Below, one piece after another: positions 1 through 8,527 of a stretch of 64,000 nt of DNA (its first letter is position 1; each line of letters opens with the position of its first letter). Source of the DNA: Aquibacillus rhizosphaerae (lineage in GTDB: Bacteria; Bacillota; Bacilli; Bacillales; Amphibacillaceae); assembly GCF_030282825.1 (NCBI RefSeq), contig NZ_JASTZU010000018.1, forward strand, positions 186,001 to 250,000, read 5' to 3'. The position numbers and the translations under genes are program-made. The notes beneath the pieces are model-generated. The model did not search any database and was not told the origin of the DNA. It worked only from the letters and a program-made list of their open reading frames with translations.

Positions 1-917
1 ACAGCTTGTATAACTGCTTTTTCTATCACGGTTGAAGCTAGAAAACCAACTGTATTTAAATCAGCTTCCACTTTATTTGTAGACATTGCAAAGATCGTAT
101 CACCATCAACCATCGTGTGGGACGGTCTCATTGTCCGAGCAAATCCATCATGAGCCATCGCTGCAATTTTATTAGCCTGAGCTTTTGTTACTTTGGCGTT
201 GGTTAAAACAGTACCAATCGAAGTATTACCAGAAAATCGGTTTGTAACCGAGGAATGCTGTAATTGGTAAATCATTTGTTGTTCTGTATTTAGAAACATC
301 TTTTTCTTTCGGTCATATGCACCAGCAATTATTTGGTTCGTCATAGGATCATAAATATCCCCAAAGCTATTGACTGCGACGATTGCTCCTATTTTAAGCT
401 CACCGATCTGGAGTGCATACGTGCCCATACCGCCCTTCATTATGTAGTCTGGACCTAAGCACTTACCAACTGTTGCACCAGTACCTGCTCCCAAATTTCC
501 ATGATGTTGACTAATTTGATTTACATTTGCACAAGCTTCATATCCCATTGCTTTGTCTGGTCTAATCAATGGGTCACCGTTTATTAAATCAAACAATATC
601 GCACCTGTAACGATGGGAACTTTAGCTACTTGTACGTCAAACCCCACTTCTCTTTCCTCCAAATATTTCATGACACCAGATCCAACATCCAATCCATAAG
701 CACTACCACCTGCTAAAAATACAGCATGAACGGCTTCTACCAAATTCTCAGACTTCAACAAGTCTGTTTCTCGTGTACCTGGTGCACCTCCTCTTACATC
801 AACACCTGTAACAGCTCCTTGTTCATTTAAAATAACTGTACACCCTGTAGCTGCTTCATCGTTTTGTGCATGTCCAATCTTAAAGCCTTCTATTTCAGAA
901 ATCTTAATTTGATTCAT
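1..917 (-). CDS. P1 family peptidase (DmpA/S58-like), 3' end beyond the window
   Basis: Open reading frame from an ATG at 915-917, preceded by an AAGGGG ribosome site, running off the left edge after 305 codons. The protein begins MNQIKISEIEGFKIGHAQ and carries the glycine-rich blocks of the P1 aminopeptidase/D-esterase family: GAPGTRETDLL, AVFLAGGSAYGLD and GAGTGATVGK. The GNTSIGTVLTNAK segment (about residues 231-243) corresponds to the site where family members cleave themselves so that the new N-terminal Thr/Ser becomes the nucleophile. No signal peptide is seen, so a cytoplasmic aminopeptidase is likely. The substrate cannot be told. Only the last part of the small subunit appears to be missing. 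Confidence 0.85.
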   Translation of the reverse strand, partial: MNQIKISEIEGFKIGHAQNDEAATGCTVILNEQGAVTGVDVRGGAPGTRETDLLKSENLVEAVHAVFLAGGSAYGLDVGSGVMKYLEEREVGFDVQVAKVPIVTGAILFDLINGDPLIRPDKAMGYEACANVNQISQHHGNLGAGTGATVGKCLGPDYIMKGGMGTYALQIGELKIGAIVAVNSFGDIYDPMTNQIIAGAYDRKKKMFLNTEQQMIYQLQHSSVTNRFSGNTSIGTVLTNAKVTKAQANKIAAMAHDGFARTMRPSHTMVDGDTIFAMSTNKVEADLNTVGFLASTVIEKAVIQA

Positions 918-1014
918 CTGTATATCCCCTTTCGGCAACACTTTTTCATAGGCTTGTTTTAATTTGATAATATAAGGTTAAACAGTAAATAACAAATATT
1001 TTGAGGTGATGTTA

Positions 1015-1287
1015 GTGATACGTGCACATTTAATTGTTAGTGGAATGGTCCAAGGAGTTGGATTTCGTGCAACTACTCAAATGCAAGCAGATAAAATTGG
1101 AGTTAATGGATGGGTTAAGAACCTGTCAGATGGTACCGTTGAAATAGAAGTAGAAGGAAAACCAGAAAAGGTTTATCAACTGATTGATATCATTAAAGAA
1201 GGACCAAGTCGATTTATAAAAGTGAACGACGTTCATGTTGAAGTTTATGAAGACCTGAAAGGTTATGATTCATTTTCAGTAAAATAG
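1015..1287 (+). CDS. Acylphosphatase
   Basis: A 90-residue protein that matches the acylphosphatase fold throughout. The phosphate-binding loop GMVQGVGFR holds the catalytic Arg18, and GWVKNLSDGTVEI holds the catalytic Asn36. It hydrolyses acyl phosphates in the cytosol. I chose the GTG at 1015 because GAGGTG (1003-1008) sits six bases upstream; GTG at 1006 lies inside that ribosome site. It is divergent from the P1 peptidase and appears monocistronic. Length is the normal single-domain size. Confidence 0.92.
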   Translation: MIRAHLIVSGMVQGVGFRATTQMQADKIGVNGWVKNLSDGTVEIEVEGKPEKVYQLIDIIKEGPSRFIKVNDVHVEVYEDLKGYDSFSVK

Positions 1288-1375
1288 TAAATTTTATTTC
1301 ATTATTTATGCAAGTGCTAATTTGACTCCCATAGGAAACTAAATATACATTCTTTGACATATATAAATGTTCAGC

Positions 1376-1407
1376 ATGAAAAGAGGCTGACTTCGTAGTC
1401 AGCCTCT
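1376..1407 (-). terminator. Intrinsic terminator after the ferredoxin gene
   Basis: A perfect 10-bp stem (1382-1391 with 1398-1407) with a six-base loop. On the minus strand it is followed by TTTT, so it most likely ends the ferredoxin transcript. It lies between two convergent genes and could also serve the acylphosphatase gene weakly. Confidence 0.75.
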
Positions 1408-1455
1408 AATACCTTTATAATTGCATGAAGGAATAAGTACGTTTTACTCGGTTAC

Positions 1456-1695
1456 TTATTTTTCTTCAAAAAACTTACGATTTAACGCAATGTATTCGTG
1501 CTCTTTGTCAGGCACTTCATCTTCCATGTAAATTGCTTCTACAGGACATACTGCTTCACAAGCCCCACAATCAATACATATATCTGGATCGATATAGAAC
1601 ATATCTTTTCCTTCTTCTATACAATCTACAGGACAAACTTCAACACATTCGCCTGCTTTCTCTTGTTCACAAGGTGATACGATTACAAAAGCCAA
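1456..1695 (-). CDS. 7Fe ferredoxin (3Fe-4S / 4Fe-4S)
   Basis: A 79-residue ferredoxin with the cysteine pattern of seven-iron ferredoxins. By family precedent Cys9, Cys17 and Cys50 would hold the 3Fe-4S cluster and Cys21, Cys40, Cys43 and Cys46 the 4Fe-4S cluster, with Cys25 as the extra free cysteine. The C-terminal tail (EYIALNRKFFEEK) is typical of the Bacillus protein. It is a soluble low-potential electron carrier; partners are not indicated by neighbours. The start is TTG at 1693-1695 behind a very strong AAAGGAGG site, which leaves no better choice. Confidence 0.92.
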   Translation of the reverse strand: MAFVIVSPCEQEKAGECVEVCPVDCIEEGKDMFYIDPDICIDCGACEAVCPVEAIYMEDEVPDKEHEYIALNRKFFEEK

Positions 1696-1916
1696 GAAAA
1701 TTTCCTCCTTTATTAAAACTTAGTTCAATTTTAGCATACAAGCTGTTTATCATGTAATATTATAGCCTATTTATTCCATTATAGAAAAGTATTTTTATTA
1801 TTTTCTCTTAGTATGTGTCTAAATAAAATTAATACTGAGTCAATTAACTACCTTTTTTTAACTTAATAGGCAAGTGTATCATATAGTATTTTTATAAGCG
1901 ATAAAGGAGGGTTCTC

Positions 1917-3107
1917 ATGCAAGTTACTGTTCGACAAGGTGACTCTTTATGGTATTATAGTCAGCTTTTTCAATTACCAATGCGGTTAATCTTGGATTCA
2001 AATAGACAAATTAATCAAAATCAATTAAATATAGGGCAATCCATCCAATTACCAGGTTTTGTTACAACGAATTATCAAATAAAAAGTGGTGAAACGATTT
2101 GGGCAATTGCTCAAAGAAGAAATATTAGTCCAGATGCAATTTCGCTAGTTAATCAATCGGTTAACCCGAATGTATTGCAAGTTGGCCAATCGATTCGTAT
2201 TCCTGTTCGGGTTACATGGAGGATAGTCAATGATCCTAATGAGTATGACTATGGAAAAATGCAACTAGATATGCAAGAGCTAATAAATGTTTATCCTTTT
2301 ATTGTTCAAGAAGTGATAGGAAGTTCTGTAATGGGTAAAAATATTAACGAACTACGAATCGGTAATGGAAGTAAAAGAGTTCATATTAATGGGTCATTTC
2401 ATGCAAACGAATGGATAACAACACCTACCATAATGACCTTTTTAAATGATTATTTATTAGCTGTAACGAATAATGGTTCCATGCAGAATGTTGAGCTATT
2501 ACCCCTATACCAGAATGCAATGCTGTCTCTAGTACCCATGGTTAATCCTGATGGTGTAAACCTAGTCATTAATGGTCCACCTGAACTAGAACCTTACCGA
2601 AGTAATGTATTGGAGATGAATAATGGAAGTTTTGATTTTTCTAATTGGAAAGCCAATATTCGTGGTGTTGATTTAAATAATCAATATCCTGCAGGATGGG
2701 AAATAGAAAAAGAAAGAAAAGCACAACAACCGGGTCCAAGAGATTATCCTGGCCCTTCACCATTATCAGAACCAGAAGCAGAGGCGATGGCTGAACTGAC
2801 AGAGTACAGAGACTTTTCTAGAGTCAATGCTTTCCATACACAAGGTCAAGTAATTTATTGGGGGTTTGAAAATCAAGAACCGCCTGAAGCGGAAATTATC
2901 GTTAATGAGTACGCTTCTGTGAGTGGATACCAACCAGTACAAACAGTAGATAGTTATGCTGGTTATAAGGATTGGTTTATTCAAAACTGGAATCGCCCTG
3001 GATTCACAACAGAACTAGGCAAAGGAACTAATCCACTACCAATTAGTCAATTTAGTCAAATATATCGCGCTGCTCGAGGTATTCTTTTAGCTAGCCTGTA
3101 TATGTAA
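1917..3107 (+). CDS. LysM-M14 peptidase (gamma-D-glutamyl-diaminopimelate type)
   Basis: A 396-residue protein with two N-terminal LysM peptidoglycan-binding repeats (about 3-46 and 52-97) and an M14 zinc carboxypeptidase-like domain (about 108-396). Zinc ligands are His162 and Glu165 in SFHANEW and His307 in NAFHTQGQ; Glu366 in TTELGKG is the expected catalytic base. This architecture matches Bacillus gamma-D-glutamyl-L-diamino acid endopeptidase I, which cuts stem peptides during sporulation. There is no signal peptide, as in those relatives. The start ATG follows AAAGGAGGG. A terminator hairpin ends the transcript. Confidence 0.9.
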   Translation: MQVTVRQGDSLWYYSQLFQLPMRLILDSNRQINQNQLNIGQSIQLPGFVTTNYQIKSGETIWAIAQRRNISPDAISLVNQSVNPNVLQVGQSIRIPVRVTWRIVNDPNEYDYGKMQLDMQELINVYPFIVQEVIGSSVMGKNINELRIGNGSKRVHINGSFHANEWITTPTIMTFLNDYLLAVTNNGSMQNVELLPLYQNAMLSLVPMVNPDGVNLVINGPPELEPYRSNVLEMNNGSFDFSNWKANIRGVDLNNQYPAGWEIEKERKAQQPGPRDYPGPSPLSEPEAEAMAELTEYRDFSRVNAFHTQGQVIYWGFENQEPPEAEIIVNEYASVSGYQPVQTVDSYAGYKDWFIQNWNRPGFTTELGKGTNPLPISQFSQIYRAARGILLASLYM

Positions 3108-3111
3108 ATAA

Positions 3112-3145
3112 ATAGGCGTGGTTCATTCACACGCCTATAATTTCA
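3112..3145 (+). terminator. Terminator between convergent genes
   Basis: A 9-bp stem ATAGGCGTG/CACGCCTAT (3112-3120 with 3130-3138) immediately after the LysM-M14 stop codon, followed by AATTTCAT. The T-run is weak, but placement between convergent genes supports it. Confidence 0.6.
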
Positions 3146-3159
3146 TATTAAATATAAAT

Positions 3160-3711
3160 TTATGAATTCCATATTCTTTCTACTACATATTCCCCACCAG
3201 TTTTTTGTACCATGAATATATCAGGATTGGTAAATTCCTTCCAATGACTAAAACCGATATCGGCCTGGAACTTACTTAATAAAATAGCTAGTAAATTTCC
3301 ATGCGTAACGATAACAATGTTTTCACAAGAATCATCGTTTAATACTTCTTCAATTACTTGACTAGATCTATCTAGAGCGTCGTTTGATGATTCGCCACCT
3401 GGGAGACGAAAATCTAAATTAGTGAAAGATTCTTCTAACACGTCCATCCAATCATCAATGGGTTCTTCACTTAACATTCTTTCTTGTAATCGTTGATCGA
3501 CCTCAATAGTAAGATTATTACTTTGAGCGTAAGGCTTTATGCTCTCTATCGCTCGCAGAAAAGGACTAGAAATAATTCGATCGATCGGAAAATTTGATTT
3601 TGCAAGAATATTGGATAAGAATTGTGATTGTCTTACACCATCTTTTGTTAAGGGTGAATCCTTGTGTTGACCTTCCGCGTTACAATGACGAATCATAAAT
3701 AGTCTTTTCAC
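3160..3711 (-). CDS. Histidine phosphatase family protein
   Basis: A 183-residue phosphoglycerate-mutase-like phosphatase. The N-terminal MIRHCNAEGQ contains the RH catalytic motif (His9), followed by SPLTKDGVRQSQFLS; a second active-site His lies in VIVTHGNLLA. The substrate is not determined by sequence. I chose a GTG start at 3709-3711 because AGGAG lies eight bases upstream; reading from an upstream ATG would add 21 residues that the family lacks. Confidence 0.85.
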   Translation of the reverse strand: MKRLFMIRHCNAEGQHKDSPLTKDGVRQSQFLSNILAKSNFPIDRIISSPFLRAIESIKPYAQSNNLTIEVDQRLQERMLSEEPIDDWMDVLEESFTNLDFRLPGGESSNDALDRSSQVIEEVLNDDSCENIVIVTHGNLLAILLSKFQADIGFSHWKEFTNPDIFMVQKTGGEYVVERIWNS

Positions 3712-4016
3712 TAGATCATCTCCTATTAACGAGTTAACTCCATTATTAGACAAAACCTTAATGAAGACAAGCAAAAGTTGCCAATAAATTGAATTTTTTT
3801 ACTCTATTAGTTTCCTATATTAATACAGTTTATTCATTTTTAATACATCCTATTTACTATTACCCAGATTAATAAATTTTATTAATTCTGATTTTATAAT
3901 TAGAACTTAATCTATATGATTGTTTTCTGCGACTAGACACTACTTTTCTACCTTGTTTAGTTGTTGGAAAAATGTTGATAAGACCTTACCCCAGATAAAT
4001 GATTTACTTTTAAAAG

Positions 4017-4045
4017 AAACCGCATATCTCAATACGCGGTTTTTC
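4017..4045. terminator. Hairpin terminator after the DUF6501-like gene
   Basis: AAACCGC (4017-4023) pairs with GCGGTTT (4036-4042). The + side runs into TTTTT and the - side into CTTTTAAAA, so it may work in both directions. Confidence 0.55.
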
Positions 4046-4051
4046 AAAATG

Positions 4052-4255
4052 TCACAGTTCAGTGAAGTATTCTTTTTTAAATCCAGCAATACGGTTCGAA
4101 TTGTCGATGATAAAGTAAAATTCTTCTGTTTCATTTTTTACATCGTATGTTTTCCCTGGAGTTAACATTGTATCAACTACAAATTTTTTCGCATTAGCAT
4201 GTACACATTTTATTTGTTTGATTGTTTTATTATTTTCCCAATCTTTGTGAATCAT
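4052..4255 (-). CDS. Small conserved Bacillaceae protein (DUF6501-like)
   Basis: A 67-residue protein starting MIHKDWENNKTIKQIKCVHA and containing LTPGKTYDVKNETEEFYFII. From memory it resembles the uncharacterised DUF6501 family; I cannot confirm that here. It has no membrane segment or signal. The ribosome site AAAGGAG is well placed. Function unknown; it is monocistronic with its own hairpin downstream. Confidence 0.75.
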   Translation of the reverse strand: MIHKDWENNKTIKQIKCVHANAKKFVVDTMLTPGKTYDVKNETEEFYFIIDNSNRIAGFKKEYFTEL

Positions 4256-4406
4256 TTAAATTACTCCTTTATTTGACCATTTAATAAATCTCTTCTAAAT
4301 TATATCATTTATTAGGATAGATTACCTTTTAAAAATTCTTATGCATGACTTTACATAATCATGTTATCGTAAAGTGGTTGATGTATACTGATCCTTTCTT
4401 ATGTTG

Positions 4407-5480
4407 CTATCCATTATTACTTGATTTTGTCTTATCAAGTCTTGGTAATAAGTATTTTAATCCAATAGGTAAAAGTAGAACAATCGTTAACATACGAATC
4501 ATCTGCAAGGAACTTACAATAGATGGGTCTCCACTGACGCTTTGAGCAGTTAATGCCATCTCAATTAGACCCCCCGGTGCAATGCTTAATATTGCTGTGA
4601 CAAGGTTCATTGGTGTTATCAAACTGAAAAGATAACCTAGTCCAAAGGAAACTGCTAACAAAATAATCGTTAATCCAAAGTAGTAACCACAATATTTACC
4701 TGCAATTTTTAAATCTTTTATTGAAACAGAAAAACCTAAATAAATTCCGATGGTTAACTGGGCAAACAGAAAAAATACATTCGGTAAGTGATAAAGCGGA
4801 TAATCTATAATTTGAAATATTGCTACAATTAACATTGGAATAATGACCAATGCTGCCGGGACTTTATGTTGAAGTAGCACTGCCAATCCATAGATAGCAA
4901 AAAGTATAACAATTGTCCATAACGGCCCTTGTGGAACAAAGATTTCTTCCATTAATTGTTCCTGCCCATTTGCACCTGGTGCAAGCAATTGTGTTGCTAG
5001 GAAAGGTATAACAAATAGTACTGTCATTAAACGAATTGTGTGAAAGATTGTAACTAGTGCGGTGTTAGCTTTTACGGATTCACTTAATGCAATAATTGCA
5101 GACAACCCCCCAGGTACACTTCCTAGCAGGCTAGTTGGAATATCGATTGGTATCCATTTGGTAAGCAAGTAAGCATTAAACAAACTGATGGCAATCAGTA
5201 CAATCGTCAATAAACTATAAGGTAATAAATACGGCAAAACATGATCAATGGTCGTATCTGTAAAAGTTGCACCGATTTGGATACCAGTTATGGAAAAACA
5301 AATGTCACGGAGTCTTGTCGAAGATCTGCCCTTAAATTGAAAAAATGTTTTACATAACAAAATGGCAAGTAATGGTCCTAAAATCCAGGGGAGTGGCAAG
5401 TGAATAATATGAAATAGCAATCCACCTGAAATTCCTGCAACGTAAGAAATACCGAGTTGTATACCATATTTTACTTTCAT
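4407..5480 (-). CDS. AbrB-family membrane protein (duplicated five-helix transporter fold)
   Basis: A 357-residue hydrophobic protein with about ten membrane helices in two related halves. Each half has a glycine-proline signature: SLLGSVPGGLSAIIALSES in the first, ILSIAPGGLIEMALTAQS in the second. This internal duplication defines the AbrB membrane family (COG3180), often mislabelled ammonia monooxygenase or AbrB regulator. Substrate is unknown. The ATG follows AGAAGGA. Monocistronic between two terminators. Confidence 0.82.
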   Translation of the reverse strand: MKVKYGIQLGISYVAGISGGLLFHIIHLPLPWILGPLLAILLCKTFFQFKGRSSTRLRDICFSITGIQIGATFTDTTIDHVLPYLLPYSLLTIVLIAISLFNAYLLTKWIPIDIPTSLLGSVPGGLSAIIALSESVKANTALVTIFHTIRLMTVLFVIPFLATQLLAPGANGQEQLMEEIFVPQGPLWTIVILFAIYGLAVLLQHKVPAALVIIPMLIVAIFQIIDYPLYHLPNVFFLFAQLTIGIYLGFSVSIKDLKIAGKYCGYYFGLTIILLAVSFGLGYLFSLITPMNLVTAILSIAPGGLIEMALTAQSVSGDPSIVSSLQMIRMLTIVLLLPIGLKYLLPRLDKTKSSNNG

Positions 5481-5564
5481 AAAAATCCTTCTCTCAATAA
5501 TGTAAATCTATGTATCAGTTTATTTACACGTTCAATATGTAGTAAAGAATTACATCCTAAAAGA

Positions 5565-5596
5565 ACTACCCCCGCCTTTATTTTGGCAAGGGTAGT
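5565..5596 (-). terminator. Terminator after msrAB
   Basis: A 12-bp stem (5565-5576 with 5585-5596, two G-T pairs) eight bases beyond the msrAB stop codon, followed on the minus strand by TCTTTTAGG. Confidence 0.7.
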
Positions 5597-5603
5597 ATAG
5601 TAG

Positions 5604-6572
5604 CTATTTAGCATTAAATAGATTGATCAAATCTCCATATCCCTCTGATTCCATTTCGTCTTTTGGAATAAAACGCATCGCAGCTGAATTCATGCAATAA
5701 CGAAGTCCACCTTTTTCAATTGGACCATCTTCAAAAACGTGACCTAAGTGTGAATCAGCATCTTTACTTCGAATTTCTATTCGTCTCATTCCATGTGTTG
5801 TATCCATGTTTTCTTTCACATTCGTACGATCAATTGGCTTGGTAAAGCTTGGCCAACCGCAACCAGCATCATATTTATCTTGTGAAGAAAACAAAGGTTC
5901 TCCACTTACAACATCCACATAAATCCCCTCTTTGTCATGATCCCAATATTCATTTTGAAAAGGGGTTTCTGTTCCATTTTCCTGTGTTACTTGATATTGT
6001 ATTGGGCTTAGCTTTTCCTTTAATGTGCTTTTATCAATCTTTTTAGACCAATTATTTTTAATGAAATCTTCTCTACCCGATCCTTTTTTATATAAACGGT
6101 AATGAAACGATTGCTTTTTGTAATAGTCTTGGTGTTTCTCTTCAGCAGGGTAAAATGTTGCTGCTGGGAGTATTTCTGTTACGATTGGTTTTTTAAACTT
6201 ACCACTTTCCTCTAATTTCTGTTTAGAGTCTTCTGCAACACGCTTTTGTTCCTCATTGTGAAAAAATATCGCTGTTTGATACGATTCACCGCGATCGTTA
6301 AACTGGCCACCTGGGTCTGTAGGATCTATTTGTTGCCAGAAAACGTCTAGTAATCGCTTATAGGGAAAAACTGCTGGATCGAATGTAATTTGAACTGCTT
6401 CCACATGACCAGTTGTATTGGAACATACTTCTTCATAGGTCGGATTTTCTGTTGTTCCACCTGTATAACCAGATACCACTGTTTCAATTCCTGGTTGTTC
6501 ATCAAAAGGTTCTACCATACACCAGAAGCAACCTCCAGCAAAAGTTGCCTTTTCAAAGTTGTTATTATTCAC
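5604..6572 (-). CDS. msrAB: Bifunctional methionine sulfoxide reductase MsrA-MsrB
   Basis: A 322-residue fusion that repairs both stereoisomers of methionine sulfoxide. The MsrA half has [11 protein letters not shown] with the catalytic first Cys near the N-terminus, and [12 protein letters not shown]-like text ([14 protein letters not shown]). The MsrB half has [14 protein letters not shown] and the catalytic [11 protein letters not shown] near the C-terminus. The MsrB half lacks the zinc CxxC pairs found in many MsrBs. In B. subtilis the two activities are separate adjacent genes, so the fusion is a lineage difference. The start is GTG at 6570-6572 behind AGGAGGAG. Confidence 0.93.
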   Translation of the reverse strand: MNNNNFEKATFAGGCFWCMVEPFDEQPGIETVVSGYTGGTTENPTYEEVCSNTTGHVEAVQITFDPAVFPYKRLLDVFWQQIDPTDPGGQFNDRGESYQTAIFFHNEEQKRVAEDSKQKLEESGKFKKPIVTEILPAATFYPAEEKHQDYYKKQSFHYRLYKKGSGREDFIKNNWSKKIDKSTLKEKLSPIQYQVTQENGTETPFQNEYWDHDKEGIYVDVVSGEPLFSSQDKYDAGCGWPSFTKPIDRTNVKENMDTTHGMRRIEIRSKDADSHLGHVFEDGPIEKGGLRYCMNSAAMRFIPKDEMESEGYGDLINLFNAK

Positions 6573-6660
6573 AGAACACTCCTCCTACTTTTTTTACTAT
6601 GCTTTATTTTCATTTTTAATCTAATAGGAGAAAAAAGCAAGTAGTCTGCATTAAAATTGA

Positions 6661-7233
6661 TTAAATGAACAACTTTGGAGTTGAAGAACCGTCTGATTGC
6701 TTTGGTTTTTTACTTGAAACTTTTTTTGTTTTTTTATAATCGGTTTCTACTTTATTTATATTTTCTTGTTTTATATCAATTTTAGTTTTATCATTTGTTT
6801 CGTTATCTGTTTCGTGGTCGTCATCTATATCTTCTAGTTCATTGTCTGTATCACTTTCTTCATCATCATCCGCTTCATTAAAAGCTTTAAGCATGGCGAG
6901 CATCGATGGTAAGTTTTTTACCATTGGACCATATTGTTGAATAATAGGTGATGCAGACTGAGCCATTTTCATAACTTGTTGAACATTAGCAAGTGTTTGT
7001 GTGATACCTCCACCACTTGTTGCCCCTTTTGCTGTTCCTTGCACTAAACCCTGAGATGCTCCAGCTCCTGGTTTCATAAACTTTTGCAGTAGACCTTGAA
7101 TACCGCCTTTGGCTACTGGTGCTTGTTGAGGTACCGGTGTACCGAAACCTGATCCAAAAAACGGTGATTGTCTCATTGCATTTGGGTTGGGCATTTGCTG
7201 AAAGGGTGACTGGCCACGAGGTCCTGAAAACAT
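6661..7233 (-). CDS. YqfQ/VrrA-like protein
   Basis: A 190-residue low-complexity protein. The N-terminus (MFSGPRGQSPFQQMPNPNAM) is rich in Gly, Pro and Gln; a central helix reads LPSMLAMLKAF; then follow an acidic stretch (DEADDDEESDTDN) and a Lys-rich tail. This layout matches Bacillus YqfQ and B. anthracis VrrA. The family is found in spore formers and its function is unknown. The start follows AGAGGGATTC. Confidence 0.75.
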   Translation of the reverse strand: MFSGPRGQSPFQQMPNPNAMRQSPFFGSGFGTPVPQQAPVAKGGIQGLLQKFMKPGAGASQGLVQGTAKGATSGGGITQTLANVQQVMKMAQSASPIIQQYGPMVKNLPSMLAMLKAFNEADDDEESDTDNELEDIDDDHETDNETNDKTKIDIKQENINKVETDYKKTKKVSSKKPKQSDGSSTPKLFI

Positions 7234-7321
7234 ACGAATCCCTCTTTTCTGTATTTGCTATTAGTTTATTGTACGTATGGGAATGAAATAGGTGTAGGCT
7301 TTTATATGGAATTAGAGGAAT

Positions 7322-7352
7322 TTAAAAAGAGTAGACAAAAGCGTCTACTCTT
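7322..7352 (-). terminator. Terminator after the 26-residue peptide gene
   Basis: A perfect 10-bp stem (7327-7336 with 7343-7352) with loop AAAAGC, followed on the minus strand by TTTTTAAA. It lies 14 bases after the stop codon of the small gene at 7367-7447. Confidence 0.8.
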
Positions 7353-7366
7353 ACAAGGTTTTAATA

Positions 7367-7447
7367 TTAATCTGAAATAATATCAGCAGTTATAATTAAC
7401 CCGATTGTGCCACTAAGTATAATTCCAAATAAGATTGCAGAAAACAT
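7367..7447 (-). CDS. Predicted 26-residue single-span membrane peptide
   Basis: A short reading frame, ATG to TAA, encoding MFSAILFGIILSGTIGLIIT followed by ADIISD. The first 20 residues form one hydrophobic helix and the tail is acidic. GAGGGG lies six bases before the ATG, and a strong terminator follows the stop, so the unit has the full layout of a gene. I do not recognise the family. Upstream, at 7506-7542, a 10-bp inverted repeat (ATAACTGATT/AATCAGTTAT) could be an operator. Confidence 0.65.
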   Translation of the reverse strand: MFSAILFGIILSGTIGLIITADIISD

Positions 7448-7644
7448 AGTAATCCCCTCTTTCAAAGATTAAGATTATCCTTACACGTTCCATGTTATGT
7501 TCATTATAACTGATTAAAAACATTGATTTATAAATCAGTTATGACAATTTCATGAAATTATATTAAGTGTAAAGTACTATGATATTTCCCGGGCAAGCGC
7601 AACAATCTACCTATATCGATGTTCTGTAAAATATTACTCTGTCG

Positions 7645-7893
7645 TTAATTGACGTTATATAAAGAAATGAGTTGATAAATGCAGATTGTTGTATCTTCTT
7701 TCCAAGTTAACTCTACTATTTTCCCGCTTCCAATTTGGTCTGAATTATCATGTCTTCGAATCTCAATCACTTGATTAATTGGATATAACTTGTAACCGTC
7801 AAAGGTAATTTTAAACATATTTTCCTTATTTTCAATACGTTTTTCCCTGCCATGTGTTACTAATCGCCAATCTACTACAAGAGGCATGGACAT
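7645..7893 (-). CDS. DUF2584-like protein
   Basis: An 82-residue protein with FKITFDGYKLYPINQVIEIRR and GSGKIVELTWKEDTTICIYQ, the conserved blocks I associate with DUF2584 of Bacillus. All beta-type sequence, no membrane segment. Function unknown. The first ATG has GGAGGG seven bases upstream. Confidence 0.78.
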   Translation of the reverse strand: MSMPLVVDWRLVTHGREKRIENKENMFKITFDGYKLYPINQVIEIRRHDNSDQIGSGKIVELTWKEDTTICIYQLISLYNVN

Positions 7894-7976
7894 TTTTCAA
7901 CCCTCCACTTTTTTGATTGTTGCAATTCATTGTTAGTTACTTATATCCTACTACATCTAAGATAATTAAGAAAATA

Positions 7977-8360
7977 TTACATATATAAAGATTTTTTGTT
8001 TGTTACAACTTCTGTATGATTGTTTGTTAAAAAGTCGATAAGCTGAAATGGAAAATCAATATTGTATTTACTTAATATTTTTGTGTTTTTGCTAAAGATA
8101 TCTTCATATTCATGAATGATTTGATCAGAATTTCCCAATTGTTTTAATATAGTAGTAATTGTTTGAAAGGCTGCTGTAACTTCCATAATTTCTGTCAAAC
8201 TTAATTCTTCTAAATTTGGTGCTTGCATCAGCTCGAAGTTTTTTAGCTTTTTTATGTAATTATCCGAAAAAAAATACGGGAATACAGTCACATATAATTC
8301 TTCAATTAAGCTTTTTACATAATGCTGTTGCTCTGGAGTTGATGCTGTGATTACTCTCAT
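7977..8360 (-). CDS. YhcU-like protein (DUF5365 family, tentative)
   Basis: A 127-residue, mostly helical soluble protein beginning MRVITASTPEQQHYVKSLIE and containing VFPYFFSDNYI. It resembles Bacillus YhcU from memory. No catalytic motif is visible. The ATG follows AGGAGGC. Function unknown. Confidence 0.72.
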   Translation of the reverse strand: MRVITASTPEQQHYVKSLIEELYVTVFPYFFSDNYIKKLKNFELMQAPNLEELSLTEIMEVTAAFQTITTILKQLGNSDQIIHEYEDIFSKNTKILSKYNIDFPFQLIDFLTNNHTEVVTNKKSLYM

Positions 8361-8527
8361 GATTTGCCTCCTAATAATACCTCACTCTAATAGTAACTAT
8401 TATTTATTCTATTTGGTTAAAATGGAACTAAATCCCCTACTATTGCTTAGGGAATTAGTTCGTTGTATTTCTTATACTATACCACGTTACTATTAGACTT
8501 TTTAAGGAGTAATAATTGGCAATCTTG

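Noticed and set aside
2766-2984. 72-codon minus-strand frame inside the LysM-M14 gene
   Set aside because: Antisense shadow within a well-supported coding region.
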